Assembly (NCBI GenBank): GCA_951812895.1
Contig: OX638333.1
Coordinates: forward strand, 982,366 to 1,046,365
Direction: 5' to 3'
Origin: an uncultured Roseovarius sp.
GTDB taxonomy: Bacteria; Pseudomonadota; Alphaproteobacteria; Rhodobacterales; Rhodobacteraceae
Length of the DNA stretch: 64,000 nt
Positions 53,080 through 61,676 of this stretch are shown piece after piece. The notes below the pieces were generated by a model. That model saw only the letters and a list, made by a program, of their open reading frames with translations. It had not been told where the DNA came from and did no database searches. Position 1 is the stretch's first letter, and each line of letters opens with the position of its first letter. Position numbers and translations under genes: made by a program.

Positions 53080-53535
53080 TTACACGCTTTTGAGTGACCT
53101 TTGCTCCGCACCTTCAACGGTGATGTTCCCGAATCGGTCGCGCATGCGCTGAGAACGGAAGAGATAGATGGAGATGACAATGTAGTTGATGCATTCATTC
53201 ACGAAGCTTCTGTACCGGCCTGGATTCTCCATGAAGTCGAAGGTCTGGATCGCGCACATCGTGGCCAGAGATGCAAACAGCACCAGCATGGCAATGGGTG
53301 TGTAGCTCCAGCGCAGGAAGTAACTGGTCAAGAAGGTGGCGCCGGAAAGAGTAATCAATATCCAATGCAAAGTTTGCGTGCCCGAGGGGAAAGTGGGGTT
53401 CTGCAGCGGCATCAGTAGGGCCAGCCCGGTGAAATATTCCAGGAATCCCAAAAGCCCCCATCCGAGCATGATGATTGAGGCAAGGACGATCAGATAGCTG
53501 AATCCCTGCGAGAGTCGGTCCCAAATATCATTCAT
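53080..53535 (-). CDS. Four-helix membrane protein of unknown function
   Basis: A 151-residue protein with four likely membrane helices: YLIVLASIIMLGWGLLGFLE, TLHWILITLSGATFLTSYFL, IAMLVLFASLATMCAIQTFD and FVNECINYIVISIYLF. The family is not recognised. ATG 53535 (MNDIWDR) is preferred to 53550 because GGAGAG lies just before it. It lies between an SDR gene and the SRPBCC gene in one operon. Confidence 0.7.
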   Translation of the reverse strand: MNDIWDRLSQGFSYLIVLASIIMLGWGLLGFLEYFTGLALLMPLQNPTFPSGTQTLHWILITLSGATFLTSYFLRWSYTPIAMLVLFASLATMCAIQTFDFMENPGRYRSFVNECINYIVISIYLFRSQRMRDRFGNITVEGAEQRSLKSV

Positions 53536-53565
53536 TTGTTTTCTCTCCATGCACCAGAGTGGCGA

Positions 53566-54405
53566 CTATCCAAGCATGCGCATCATGAAACGGTCGAACA
53601 TGCGGTCACTCAGAATTCGCTTGAAGAAAATCGCCTGCCGAACGCCGATGCCGGCGGCGTAACGTGTCTTGGGACGCGAGGATTTGATCGCCTCCAGAAT
53701 CGTATCGGCGATGACGCTGGGCGGAGAAGCGGTTCCCTTCTCAGCACCCATGTTGCGGAACCAGTCCGCCATCTTGCGCGCGATGTCGCCGTAGGGTCCA
53801 CTGCCGGATGTCTCCAGAAGCGGATCAATAAACCCACCGGTGATTTCTGTGTCGATAGCGCCGGGCCGAACCACCACGACGTCAATCCCAAATTGGGCTG
53901 TTTCCGCCCGCAGGCAATCGCTGAACCCTTCGAGGGCGAACTTGCTCGATACGTACCAGGCGGCAAGCGGTGCGTGCACCTTGCCTTCGCCGGAGGAGAC
54001 GTTGATGATTTTCCCCCAACGCTGTTCCCGCATATGCGGAAGCACAAGTTGGGTTAGGCGGCCGAGTCCGAAAAAATTGACGTCAAACTGATAGCGGGCA
54101 TTGTCGATGTCTGTTTCTTCAACCGAGCCATAGACCGACAAACCGGCATTGTTGACGAGGATATCAACACCGCCATGGTCACATTCAATCTGCTCGACCA
54201 CCGCAACGACATCTTCTTCCTTGGTGACGTCCATCTTGATCGGAATGCAGCCAATTGCTTTCAGGTCGTCCATGATCTCTACACGACGCGCCACCGGATA
54301 GACGACATATCCCTCGTTCACCAAGGCCAGTGCCGTCGCCTTGCCAATGCCACTGGAGGCGCCGGTTACGAGCGCGACCCGTTGTGTCTTTTTTGGGTTG
54401 TTCAT
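53566..54405 (-). CDS. Short-chain dehydrogenase/reductase
   Basis: A 279-residue classical SDR. The cofactor motif is ALVTGASSGIGKATALAL with Arg residues (ARRVEI) after strand 2 favouring NADP. VDILVNNAGLSVYG follows. The catalytic Ser is in KIINVSSGEGKVHAPLAAWY, and Tyr-x-x-x-Lys is WYVSSKFALEGFS at about residues 154-166. The substrate is unknown. It is one of two SDR genes in the TetR-linked operon. Confidence 0.9.
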   Translation of the reverse strand: MNNPKKTQRVALVTGASSGIGKATALALVNEGYVVYPVARRVEIMDDLKAIGCIPIKMDVTKEEDVVAVVEQIECDHGGVDILVNNAGLSVYGSVEETDIDNARYQFDVNFFGLGRLTQLVLPHMREQRWGKIINVSSGEGKVHAPLAAWYVSSKFALEGFSDCLRAETAQFGIDVVVVRPGAIDTEITGGFIDPLLETSGSGPYGDIARKMADWFRNMGAEKGTASPPSVIADTILEAIKSSRPKTRYAAGIGVRQAIFFKRILSDRMFDRFMMRMLG

Positions 54406-54418
54406 GGATCTCTTCTCT

Positions 54419-55300
54419 TCAAACCGAAAAGGCCTGATCGGTCATCGTTTCCGAGAGGCCCCACAGCCGCTTTGCAATCTCAGCGTCCTCAGTGATCGGG
54501 TCGCGCGTCGCGTTACCGACCTCGCCGCTCATTTCCTGCGGTCCGATCGGGCCGTAGTAATCCCCGCCCTCAACATCGGGCGACAGGGCGGCGTGCTGCG
54601 TGGGTTTTGCTGCCTCTTCCGGAGAGTGCAAGAATTGCTCAACCTGCGCCTTCATCTCCGCCAGTTGGCCCGGTGCCACGTTCTGAAACAACCCCGATTC
54701 CGAGCCGCCGGGATGAACCGAAAGCGCTTTGGTTTCCCGCCCGGCAGCCCGAAGGCGGCGATCCAGTTCATCGCCGAACAAAAGGCAGGCAAGTTTCGAC
54801 TGGCCATAGGCGACGCCACCATCACCACCACAACTCAGGTCATCGAAGTGGATGTCGGCACCCTTGTGCCCAAGGCTCGATAAGGCCACGATGCGCGACG
54901 CCGGATCATCCGGGATCATGTCGAACAGAAGCGCAGTCAGAAGGAAGTGCCCAAGGTGATTGGTGGCGAATTGCAACTCGACACCATCCCCATTGGTCTC
55001 GGTCGAGTAAAGCAGGATGCCAGCGTTGTTGATAAGCACATCAAGCCTTGAATAGCGGCTGCGGAACGCCTCGGTAAACGCGCGAACCGACGCCAGGTCG
55101 CTGAGTTCCAGCTGGATCACGTCAAGCGACGCTGACGGCACTCCTTTCATGACGTCCGCCTTGGCGGCTTCCGCTTTATGCTGGCTGCGGCAGGCCATGA
55201 CCACGTGGTACCCGGCCTCTGCCATGCCCACAGTGGTTTCAAACCCGATACCGTTATTGGCCCCCGTGACGATGGCGATTCTTTCTGATTGTACAGCCAT
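54419..55300 (-). CDS. Short-chain dehydrogenase/reductase (retinol dehydrogenase-like)
   Basis: A protein of 293 residues. It has IVTGANNGIGFETTVGMAEA, VVMACRSQHKAEAAKA, DVLINNAGILLYSTETNGDG and the NHLGHFLLT block typical of the retinol/protochlorophyllide-type SDR group. The catalytic Ser lies in RIVALSSLGHKGADIHFDDL and Tyr-x-x-x-Lys in VAYGQSKLACLLFGDEL. It is the first gene of the operon, 78 bp from the divergent TetR gene with palindromes between. Confidence 0.9.
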   Translation of the reverse strand: MAVQSERIAIVTGANNGIGFETTVGMAEAGYHVVMACRSQHKAEAAKADVMKGVPSASLDVIQLELSDLASVRAFTEAFRSRYSRLDVLINNAGILLYSTETNGDGVELQFATNHLGHFLLTALLFDMIPDDPASRIVALSSLGHKGADIHFDDLSCGGDGGVAYGQSKLACLLFGDELDRRLRAAGRETKALSVHPGGSESGLFQNVAPGQLAEMKAQVEQFLHSPEEAAKPTQHAALSPDVEGGDYYGPIGPQEMSGEVGNATRDPITEDAEIAKRLWGLSETMTDQAFSV

Positions 55301-55335
55301 AACAACTCCTGACGTGTGGACAGTTAATGTATGAT

Positions 55336-55370
55336 TGTCAATATTGACATATCACATCAATTTGTCAATA
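55336..55370. promoter_or_regulatory. TetR-type operator pair
   Basis: TGTCAATATTGACA (55336-55349) is a perfect 14-bp palindrome. A second half-site TGTCAATA is at 55363-55370, 27 bases further on, followed by TGTAAA. The region lies between the TetR gene and the SDR operon and would cover both promoters. Confidence 0.8.
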
Positions 55371-55378
55371 TGTAAATT

Positions 55379-55942
55379 ATGGAAGATCGCTACGGATACA
55401 TTCTACAGGCCGCGACGAACCTGTTTCTCCGATACGGGGTGAAGCGAACCGGTATGAATGACATTGCCGAAGAAGCGGGTATCTCGCGGCAAACGCTCTA
55501 CAAGGCGTTCGCAAACAAGGACGCAGTGTTACAGGCCACGATAAGGTCGTTGGCGGATAAGGTTGTCCTTGATATTGAGGCTGGTCTTGAGAAGGCTGCC
55601 GGTCTCAGCGAGCAGCTAGAAATCATCTTCAAGCACATTGTGATCGAGCACTATGATTTTCTTCAATCCTCACCCAACGCGGAAGACATTATCGCGGGTG
55701 TGAATGCATCGAGCCAAGAGGAGTTGGAGGCAGGAGCTCTGCGCAACATCGAAATCATCAGCCGAGTACTAGAACCCTTTGCCACTGAAATTGATAATAG
55801 TAATCTGACGACAAAGCAGCTTGCCGATTTCGTTCAACGATCAGCTACAGCGGCGAAATACAGTGCCAAGAACAGGAAGCATTTGCTTGAGCTACTGGCT
55901 GCGCTTCGAGTGTCAGTACTAAAGATCACCAACGCGGCCTGA
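55379..55942 (+). CDS. TetR-family transcriptional regulator
   Basis: A 187-residue repressor. The HTH is residues about 5-50: GYILQAATNLFLRYGVKRTG, MNDIAEEAGISRQTLYKAFA, NKDAVLQATIRSLADKVVLD. The rest is the helical ligand-binding domain. It is divergent from the SDR/SRPBCC/MATE operon; the palindromes between argue for autoregulation and control of that operon. The inducer may be the compound exported by the MATE protein. Confidence 0.9.
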   Translation: MEDRYGYILQAATNLFLRYGVKRTGMNDIAEEAGISRQTLYKAFANKDAVLQATIRSLADKVVLDIEAGLEKAAGLSEQLEIIFKHIVIEHYDFLQSSPNAEDIIAGVNASSQEELEAGALRNIEIISRVLEPFATEIDNSNLTTKQLADFVQRSATAAKYSAKNRKHLLELLAALRVSVLKITNAA

Positions 55943-55944
55943 GT

Positions 55945-56030
55945 AGGCACGGCCCATACCTGCCATTCAGCATTCAAATGCAATACGGCCGTACGGCTCG
56001 CCGAACCCGCCATTCGCTGCGAATGCAAAA
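55945..56030. repeat. Degenerate dispersed intergenic repeat
   Basis: The stretch contains GGCACGGCCCATACCTGCCATTC (given here as GGCACGGCCCATACC, TGCCATTC) and then CCCGCCATTCGCTGCGAATG. Similar GGCCCATA(C/T)C-GGCCATTC and CCATTCG-GC phrases appear near 29870-29960, 36040-36250 and 58095-58150. Always between genes, never coding, so a Rhodobacterales-type non-coding repeat family is likely. Confidence 0.5.
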
Positions 56031-56223
56031 AATCGGAATAGGTTGAACTCTCAAAAAGCGGAGGATACCGAAGTGCGATCGAACACGGACATTTGGTAGC
56101 CCAAGCAATCCTTTGTTGTTGCGGAGCAGGTCGCCGTCCCGGCGGTAGGCGAAAATTGTTTGTTGGTGCCAAATGTGTTACAATCGCAGCACTAGTTTGC
56201 CAAAATCTACTTTGGAGAAGCCA

Positions 56224-57231
56224 TTGTTTTTTCGCTATTTAGTGCCCTGTTTCCTGGCTAGTTCCGCCACGAATGCAGAAGTTTGTGATCGAGATGAATA
56301 TCCGTTGTCCGAATGGTTGGAAGCGGAAGAACCAGTCCGGGAAAACCGGATAGACTTCACCTATGAGTCGGGTGTTATCGTATATGAAGACGGGGCCCGG
56401 GAAACTGTCTACTGCATTCGTAACGATGCGGCAGCACCTGTGTTTGTTAAGTGGCACGGACCGAAGCCAGGCCTGCTTTTTGATAGCTATGCGACAGGGC
56501 ATGGCCTCAAGGCGGACAAGGGACAAAAGACCTATGAATCTACGGACGAGCGAAGTCGAACGATGGAGTACGGTCCAACTCGCAACCATGGCAGGCAAGT
56601 TGATGCAGACACACTCACGTTCACGAAGGCAGAGGCCTCGAGTTTCTACTACGCTCAGGCAACCCCCATTGATGTCGTTGGCGTTACTCTGCCTGAAGCA
56701 CTGGCTGATCCCGCTGTCCTAGACACGTATATGGCGGCCTATCAATCTGCACCAGAGGGCGGAAACGAAATCTCAATCTACAGCTATTCGAGAAATTGGC
56801 TTCCCGCTGATACAGCCGTTTTGGCGCAATTGGCGGCGGGGGAAGAATCTGATGAATTTGACGGCCCTTATTTTCAGGTTTCGTTTGGAATACGTTCAGT
56901 GATCGATATCAATACGAAGACTGCTACATCTTCGTTACAGTTTTGGTACGGGCACTATGAGGCAAATATTGAGGCGCTTGAAGAAGCCACCCAATCTGAG
57001 GTTCGAAGCCGACTGGCTCTGATCTCCAGCGCCGGGCAGCTTACCGGACTTAGTGAACTTGAAGCCGATCATACTCTGCCGCTTTCCGAAACAAATGGGT
57101 TTCTTCAGCAAGAGGTTTTGCAAGCCAAAGTCGGCGATGATTCTTCGGCTCAAATCGTTCCGTGGGTCGTCGGGCTTGCCTTTGATGGCGTTCCTTTAAC
57201 AGCCATCCAAGGCGAAGTGATTGCGAACTAG
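56224..57231 (+). CDS. Secreted protein of unknown function
   Basis: About 335 residues from TTG 56224, which has GGAG six bases upstream and gives a normal signal peptide (MFFRYLVPCFLASSATNA). The alternative ATG at 56173 adds 17 residues and has no ribosome-binding site. The mature protein is acidic, with two early cysteines (AEVCDRDEYP and TVYCIRNDAAAP) and a beta-rich pattern. I recognise no family. It lies two bases before a membrane protein gene, and the pair is probably a two-gene operon. Confidence 0.65.
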   Translation: MFFRYLVPCFLASSATNAEVCDRDEYPLSEWLEAEEPVRENRIDFTYESGVIVYEDGARETVYCIRNDAAAPVFVKWHGPKPGLLFDSYATGHGLKADKGQKTYESTDERSRTMEYGPTRNHGRQVDADTLTFTKAEASSFYYAQATPIDVVGVTLPEALADPAVLDTYMAAYQSAPEGGNEISIYSYSRNWLPADTAVLAQLAAGEESDEFDGPYFQVSFGIRSVIDINTKTATSSLQFWYGHYEANIEALEEATQSEVRSRLALISSAGQLTGLSELEADHTLPLSETNGFLQQEVLQAKVGDDSSAQIVPWVVGLAFDGVPLTAIQGEVIAN

Positions 57232-57233
57232 CT

Positions 57234-57977
57234 ATGCGAATTGTCTTTGAGCGGGGTACTCTTCAGCTAAGGGTGGACCCGGGAGAACCTCTGCATGCCG
57301 AAGCTTTTGAAGTGCTCAGCGAAGCTGACGCATCTGCGCAGCGCTGCTTGAGGCTTTTGGAGCCACGAGCAGGCACGACGGCTTGCGACAGGCTGGCCTT
57401 AAGCGCTACTCATGCGTTGACGCACGGGCGAGATGAACGTGTGGTCGATGATTTCCGCGAAATTGAACGTGAACTGCATCGCGCGACAGAAGGCATGCGC
57501 GTTAAGCTATTCGACAATGTGCTGTACATCTGTGTGATCAGTTTCCTGCTTGGGGGAATTCTCGCCCTGTTGTGGATTATCGTCGAGCCTAGAGCGCCGT
57601 GGAACAAGTTACCGGAAGGTCTCGACCTTGCGGTGAACTACGTTTTCCTGATTAGCGGCTGGACAGGCTTTACGTTGGTGGGTTTTTCCGTCGGATGGCT
57701 TTTTTTAAAGTCAGCTACGATACGAAATCTAGATAGGGAGGTTGCGGCACTGGAGGCGACTTCCTTACGTCAGCGCAAGGCAAATATTTTCTATCACGTC
57801 CTGCTTTGCCTGATCCTCAATATCGCGCTTTTTTTCTTGGGTGGCTTTGAAAAAATAGACGACTGGCTTGAAAATATCTTGGTTACAGCACCATGGGCAA
57901 TATTGCTGGGGATGGTGCTTGGAGTAGCGGAACCGACACTGGCTAAGAGGGTGCAGGGGTTCTTCAGCTTAAGTTGA
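57234..57977 (+). CDS. Membrane protein of unknown function
   Basis: A 247-residue protein. The N-terminal 95 residues are a charged cytosolic helical part (VVDDFREIERELHRATEG). Four membrane segments follow at about 97-117 (LYICVISFLLGGILALLWII), 132-158, 190-205 (HVLLCLILNIALFFLGGF) and 215-232. The family is not recognised. The start is two bases after the stop of the secreted protein gene, so translation is coupled. The secreted and membrane proteins may act together. Confidence 0.65.
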   Translation: MRIVFERGTLQLRVDPGEPLHAEAFEVLSEADASAQRCLRLLEPRAGTTACDRLALSATHALTHGRDERVVDDFREIERELHRATEGMRVKLFDNVLYICVISFLLGGILALLWIIVEPRAPWNKLPEGLDLAVNYVFLISGWTGFTLVGFSVGWLFLKSATIRNLDREVAALEATSLRQRKANIFYHVLLCLILNIALFFLGGFEKIDDWLENILVTAPWAILLGMVLGVAEPTLAKRVQGFFSLS

Positions 57978-58400
57978 GCGCATTAGGATGTGCCTCTCCG
58001 TATTTAGTGCACGTGGCTGTGCTAAAAGGCAATTGTCCTGACATATTCTTCGCGATCGATCGGCCCAGAGCCGACCTTGGAGACGCGTTCGAAATGCTGC
58101 AATCGCAGCCTGCTTAGCAGCCATTCGCGGCAGTAGCGAAGTCTCCAAGTAAACGAATGGAAATGACGCGGACTTTCCAGACTTTTGCACTTACGGCTTT
58201 TGCTGACACAGAGAAACATTGCTGGCGCAGCGACCCTATTGCTGCAATGCTGTCAATGTCGCCAGAACGGTCATTCGTGGATAGGCTGCACCCATGATCC
58301 GATTTTGTTACCTTTTTCTGCATCAGTGCCAATGTCAGCGTCGGAGTTGGAAGACAGCGCTTGTGGAGAAGCATTTGCCCCTCCACAAATCTATCTACTA
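57978..58400. other. Intergenic region with repeat remnants
   Basis: 423 bp between convergent genes. Around 58095-58150 there is the phrase GCAGCCATTCGCGGCAG, related to the dispersed intergenic repeat. Short frames exist, but none has a ribosome-binding site or recognisable product. No clear terminator with a T run is seen. Confidence 0.4.
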
Positions 58401-58850
58401 TTATTCGTGTTCGTGAGGAAAGAAGTCCATCGGACCTTCCCATTGGATGAACAACACAGTGGATGCATCCCCGGGGAAGCCATCTGCGTGTGGCTCTTCA
58501 CCCGGTTGATACCAGTAGTCTCCTGGTGTCCGCAGGGGCGAGTCGGCTTCATTTTCGCCAAGCATGTAGTGCTGGTTGACACCAGATACAACAACAGCGT
58601 GGTATCCATGCGTGTGTGTGTGCATGATCCCCGGGAAGTTTGGCGGAAACTTCATGAAGACGGCTGAAGGTCCTTCCATCGGATTGCCCCAAAGCACCGC
58701 CAGCTCATAGGGAACACCCTCGATTTTCTGAAACTCAGCCTGTTCGAACGGGATGGCATAGTGGGTCGTTACCTCCTGTGCCAAAGCGGGTTGCATCATA
58801 GTGCTGATAGCCAATAGCCCGCCTATAGCGAAGGATTTGAGAGTGTACAT
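58401..58850 (-). CDS. Secreted cupin-fold protein
   Basis: A protein of 149 residues. A signal peptide (FAIGGLLAISTMMQPALAQ) is followed by a cupin barrel of the DUF4437/ChrR-like type. FPGIMHTHTHGYHAVVVSG carries the metal-binding histidines (motif 1), and GDYWYQPGEEPHADGF the second motif with a His. ATG 58850 follows TTAGGAAA; the longer frame upstream overlaps the next gene and has no family resemblance. It lies at the end of a group with DUF1330 and metallo-beta-lactamase-fold genes. Confidence 0.82.
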   Translation of the reverse strand: MYTLKSFAIGGLLAISTMMQPALAQEVTTHYAIPFEQAEFQKIEGVPYELAVLWGNPMEGPSAVFMKFPPNFPGIMHTHTHGYHAVVVSGVNQHYMLGENEADSPLRTPGDYWYQPGEEPHADGFPGDASTVLFIQWEGPMDFFPHEHE

Positions 58851-58866
58851 GTTTTTTCCTAACAGG

Positions 58867-59289
58867 TTAGTGGGTTGCGAAGTGGTTGAGTGTGTTCTTT
58901 CGAAACAGAAGACAGATGACCAGAAACTGAAGACAGAATGCGACGCCAATGGCGGTCAAGATCGTCTGACCATCCGCCAGAACCTGAGGGTTTAGGATTT
59001 GTGTGACAAAGCCCATCGCATAGTCGAAATCACCGACACAGTTGTAGGCGATCAGAAGACCCCAGATACGCGGCCCACGTTTTGTGAACGCCAAATAAGC
59101 CATCACCGGGGCCAAAGCGCCCAGTATTACATCAGTTGTCCAAGGGCCAACCCATTCGTTGACTTCGGGACCGCCGAACATTTCCATGTTGGTGTAACCA
59201 AAGAAGACCATAAAGCGCATGGTCGTGAACAGCATGATAACTGAGATTATGATAACCTCTATGGGTCGTTTTGGCGCTGCTGAAGTCAT
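58867..59289 (-). CDS. Four-helix membrane protein of unknown function
   Basis: A 140-residue protein with four membrane segments: EVIIISVIMLFTTMRFMVFF, TTDVILGALAPVMAYLAF, IWGLLIAYNCVGDFDYAMGF and TILTAIGVAFCLQFLVICLL. The family is not recognised. It is encoded 16 bp before the cupin gene on the same strand. Confidence 0.7.
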   Translation of the reverse strand: MTSAAPKRPIEVIIISVIMLFTTMRFMVFFGYTNMEMFGGPEVNEWVGPWTTDVILGALAPVMAYLAFTKRGPRIWGLLIAYNCVGDFDYAMGFVTQILNPQVLADGQTILTAIGVAFCLQFLVICLLFRKNTLNHFATH

Positions 59290-59370
59290 GTCATTTATCT
59301 TTCTGAGGATGATGTAAATACACGAAGATATCGATGGAGCTCAAACGGTCTCCAGCGAATTAGAATTTCG

Positions 59371-59688
59371 CTATGGGTTAGAAAAACCGATTGTGAAATT
59401 CGATGCCAAGATCGCTGTTCTCAGGTCGACGATGTCCTGATATTCACCACTCGCCCAAAAATCTTCCAGGTGTTGGCGCGACGGAAATTTGATTAACGTC
59501 AACCCGGCTTTGTCAGGCCATGCGCCTTCGAACTTGGAGATCGAAGTATTGGGTGCGCCTGCGACGACAAGCTCGCCACCATACTTCGCCATAACTTCGT
59601 CAGCAGCTGCGGCATAGGTGCCGAAGTTTGCAATGTCTCCGGTTTGAGCAAAGCTAAACAGAAGGTATGCCTCGTTCTGGATTGTCAT
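59371..59688 (-). CDS. DUF1330-like small protein
   Basis: A protein of 105 residues with a ferredoxin-like (dimeric alpha-beta barrel) pattern: AYLLFSFAQTGDIANFGTYA, VMAKYGGELVVAGAPNTSIS, and KAGLTLIKFPSRQHLEDFWA followed by SGEYQDIVDLRTAI. This is the order seen in DUF1330 proteins. The function of that family is unclear; some may be monooxygenase-like. It lies between the membrane protein and metallo-beta-lactamase-fold genes. Confidence 0.8.
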   Translation of the reverse strand: MTIQNEAYLLFSFAQTGDIANFGTYAAAADEVMAKYGGELVVAGAPNTSISKFEGAWPDKAGLTLIKFPSRQHLEDFWASGEYQDIVDLRTAILASNFTIGFSNP

Positions 59689-59767
59689 TTTCTTTTGTTT
59701 CCTGATGTTGCGCTGTTAAAATTCGGTGCGCGACCCTCGACATTCGGGGCCGCGCATTTAGGTGTGG

Positions 59768-60634
59768 TTAACCGCCGTGGAACAGCGAATATGCCATCCG
59801 GCGAACGTGGCCGGGGAAATGGGCATCGTAATCCTTCCAGTCAGCATATTCCGGCATTCTCAATGTGTTCTCGATATCAAACAGAACGCCAAATACGTTG
59901 TTCATGTCGCCGGTCGCGTAGGCGGCTTGGAACGCAGCCTGAACCTCGGCCTCCATCTTGTGCAGCATCTCAGCAACTTCCGAAATTGCGTCGACCGAGT
60001 TGCCTGGTACGTGGGAAGAGATTGAGTAGGAGGGGGTCCAAGAGGCCATGATTTCAAGCGTATCGGCAAGACCAACAAAGTTTGTATCGTCCAGGAATTC
60101 GGCATTTGTGAATGCACGTTGGTTATAGAGGTCCGCTGAATAGATAACGTTGCTTTCCGTTACGCGGACAACACTTGATGCGACCCCGTCAGATACAGCC
60201 AAGTGATGCATCTCAACTGTTTGGCCGCCCAAATCAATCGAAAGCAATTCGTCAAAGGATTCAGTGACGGTTGGCATCGGAAGCATTGGCGACAATTTTA
60301 GGACATCAACGCCGTTTTCCTGAAGCAGGATTTCAGTGTTTGTAAACGCTTCCGTTCCACCAATGTGGTCGAAGTGTTCATGGCTCAGTGCCACGTGGGT
60401 GACCGGCTGATCAGTGACCTTTGCAATTTCGGCGTTCATCATTTCAGCACGAGCGGTAAAGGCGGGGTCAGTGACCAGAACACCATTGTCGCCGACAACG
60501 ATCAGGCTTCCGTATCCCATAGCATAGAAATGATAGACCCCATCGGTGATCTTGGTCATCGGGTTGTCTTGGGCATTTGCAATTGCTCCGGCGACCAACA
60601 TGGCGGCAGTTGCAAGAGTGGTAGAGAGTTTCAT
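59768..60634 (-). CDS. Secreted metallo-beta-lactamase-fold hydrolase, copy 1
   Basis: A 288-residue protein. The signal peptide (LSTTLATAAMLVAGAIANAQ) precedes the MBL domain. The metal motif is VTHVALSHEHFDHIGGTEAF (HxHxDH) at about residues 84-103, after GDNGVLVTDPAFTARAEMMN. Later ligands are probable in VIYSADLYNQ and ISSHVPGNS. ATG 60634 follows AGGAGA. It is a paralogue of the next gene at 60716 with the same length and block order. The substrate is unknown; lactone or ester hydrolysis is possible. Confidence 0.88.
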   Translation of the reverse strand: MKLSTTLATAAMLVAGAIANAQDNPMTKITDGVYHFYAMGYGSLIVVGDNGVLVTDPAFTARAEMMNAEIAKVTDQPVTHVALSHEHFDHIGGTEAFTNTEILLQENGVDVLKLSPMLPMPTVTESFDELLSIDLGGQTVEMHHLAVSDGVASSVVRVTESNVIYSADLYNQRAFTNAEFLDDTNFVGLADTLEIMASWTPSYSISSHVPGNSVDAISEVAEMLHKMEAEVQAAFQAAYATGDMNNVFGVLFDIENTLRMPEYADWKDYDAHFPGHVRRMAYSLFHGG

Positions 60635-60715
60635 TTCAATTCTCCTGAGTTTTTGCGGAAAGCACATGCGGTCCGATGCCGAGATAGACATCGGGCCACT
60701 ATGATGAGTGTGTGT

Positions 60716-61582
60716 TTAACCGCCGTGCAGGACGGACAGCGCCATGCGCCGAACGTAGCCTGGGAAGCCATTTTCATAGTTTTTCCACTCAGCATATTTC
60801 GGCATGTCGATCTGACCCGAGATCGTGAACAGTAGATTCCAAGGAGCAGATGGATCACCCGTAGCAAACGCGGCTTTGAATTCATCTTCGATGACTGTCT
60901 GCAATTCGTTCAACATTACAGCGTTTTCCTTAAGCGCATCGACGCTGTTGCCGGTCGAGTGTGCGTTGATCGCGTAGCTCGGGTTCCATTCAACCATCTG
61001 GTCCAGCACATCGCTCAGTCCAAGAAAGTTGGTGTCCTCTTTAAATTCATGAGGCGAAAACTCTTGCGGCATATATAGGTCCGCCGAAAAGACGACATTG
61101 CTGTCTGCGACCCGCATAACGGTTGTCGCAACACCATCAGCCACAGCGATGTGATGCAACTCAACGGTCTGACCTCCAAGGTCTACCGACATTGAGTCAT
61201 CAAACGTCGAGGTCACCGCAGGCATCGGCATCAGTGTCGAGACCTTAAGAACATCGACTCCGTTTTCTTGCAGGATGATTTCTGCGCCTGGGAAGGATTC
61301 CGTTCCGCCCACGTGATCATAGTGTTCATGACTAAGGGCGACATGAGTAACGGGCTTGTCGGTCACGCCTTTGATGGCTTCTGCCAGCATGTCCGAGCGA
61401 CCAGCAAAGGACGGATCAGCAACGAGCACCCCGTTGTCACCAACAACAACCATGCTGGAATAGCCAAATGCTGCGAAGTGATAAACGCCTTCGGCAACTT
61501 CATCCATTGAGCTGTCTTGGGCGTTTGCGATGGTAGCGACCGATGTCAGGGCGATCACGGCCAGTGCTGTCAAATGTTTCAT
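60716..61582 (-). CDS. Secreted metallo-beta-lactamase-fold hydrolase, copy 2
   Basis: A 288-residue paralogue of the protein at 59768, with the signal peptide HLTALAVIALTSVATIANAQ and metal motif VTHVALSHEHYDHVGGTESF. It has VVFSADLYMPQEFSPHEFKE and YAINAHSTGNSVDALKENAV. The tandem arrangement shows a local duplication; the two differ widely now, so it is old. It is the first gene of a reverse-strand group and faces a TetR gene across an AT-rich region with two similar sites. Confidence 0.88.
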   Translation of the reverse strand: MKHLTALAVIALTSVATIANAQDSSMDEVAEGVYHFAAFGYSSMVVVGDNGVLVADPSFAGRSDMLAEAIKGVTDKPVTHVALSHEHYDHVGGTESFPGAEIILQENGVDVLKVSTLMPMPAVTSTFDDSMSVDLGGQTVELHHIAVADGVATTVMRVADSNVVFSADLYMPQEFSPHEFKEDTNFLGLSDVLDQMVEWNPSYAINAHSTGNSVDALKENAVMLNELQTVIEDEFKAAFATGDPSAPWNLLFTISGQIDMPKYAEWKNYENGFPGYVRRMALSVLHGG

Positions 61583-61597
61583 TGTGATTCCTCAAAA

Positions 61598-61628
61598 CTA
61601 ACGTTGTTATTTGTAACTAACATCGTTA
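61598..61628. promoter_or_regulatory. Two tandem TetR-type sites
   Basis: CTAACGTTGTTA (61598-61609) and CTAACATCGTTA (61617-61628) are near-identical imperfect palindromes, 19 bp apart (centre to centre), in the region between the metallo-beta-lactamase-fold genes and the TetR gene. They probably bind the TetR protein encoded at 61677. Confidence 0.7.
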
Positions 61629-61676
61629 ATAATAATGTCAAGACAGCATGATTGAATCGTAAGGAGACAACCTCAA

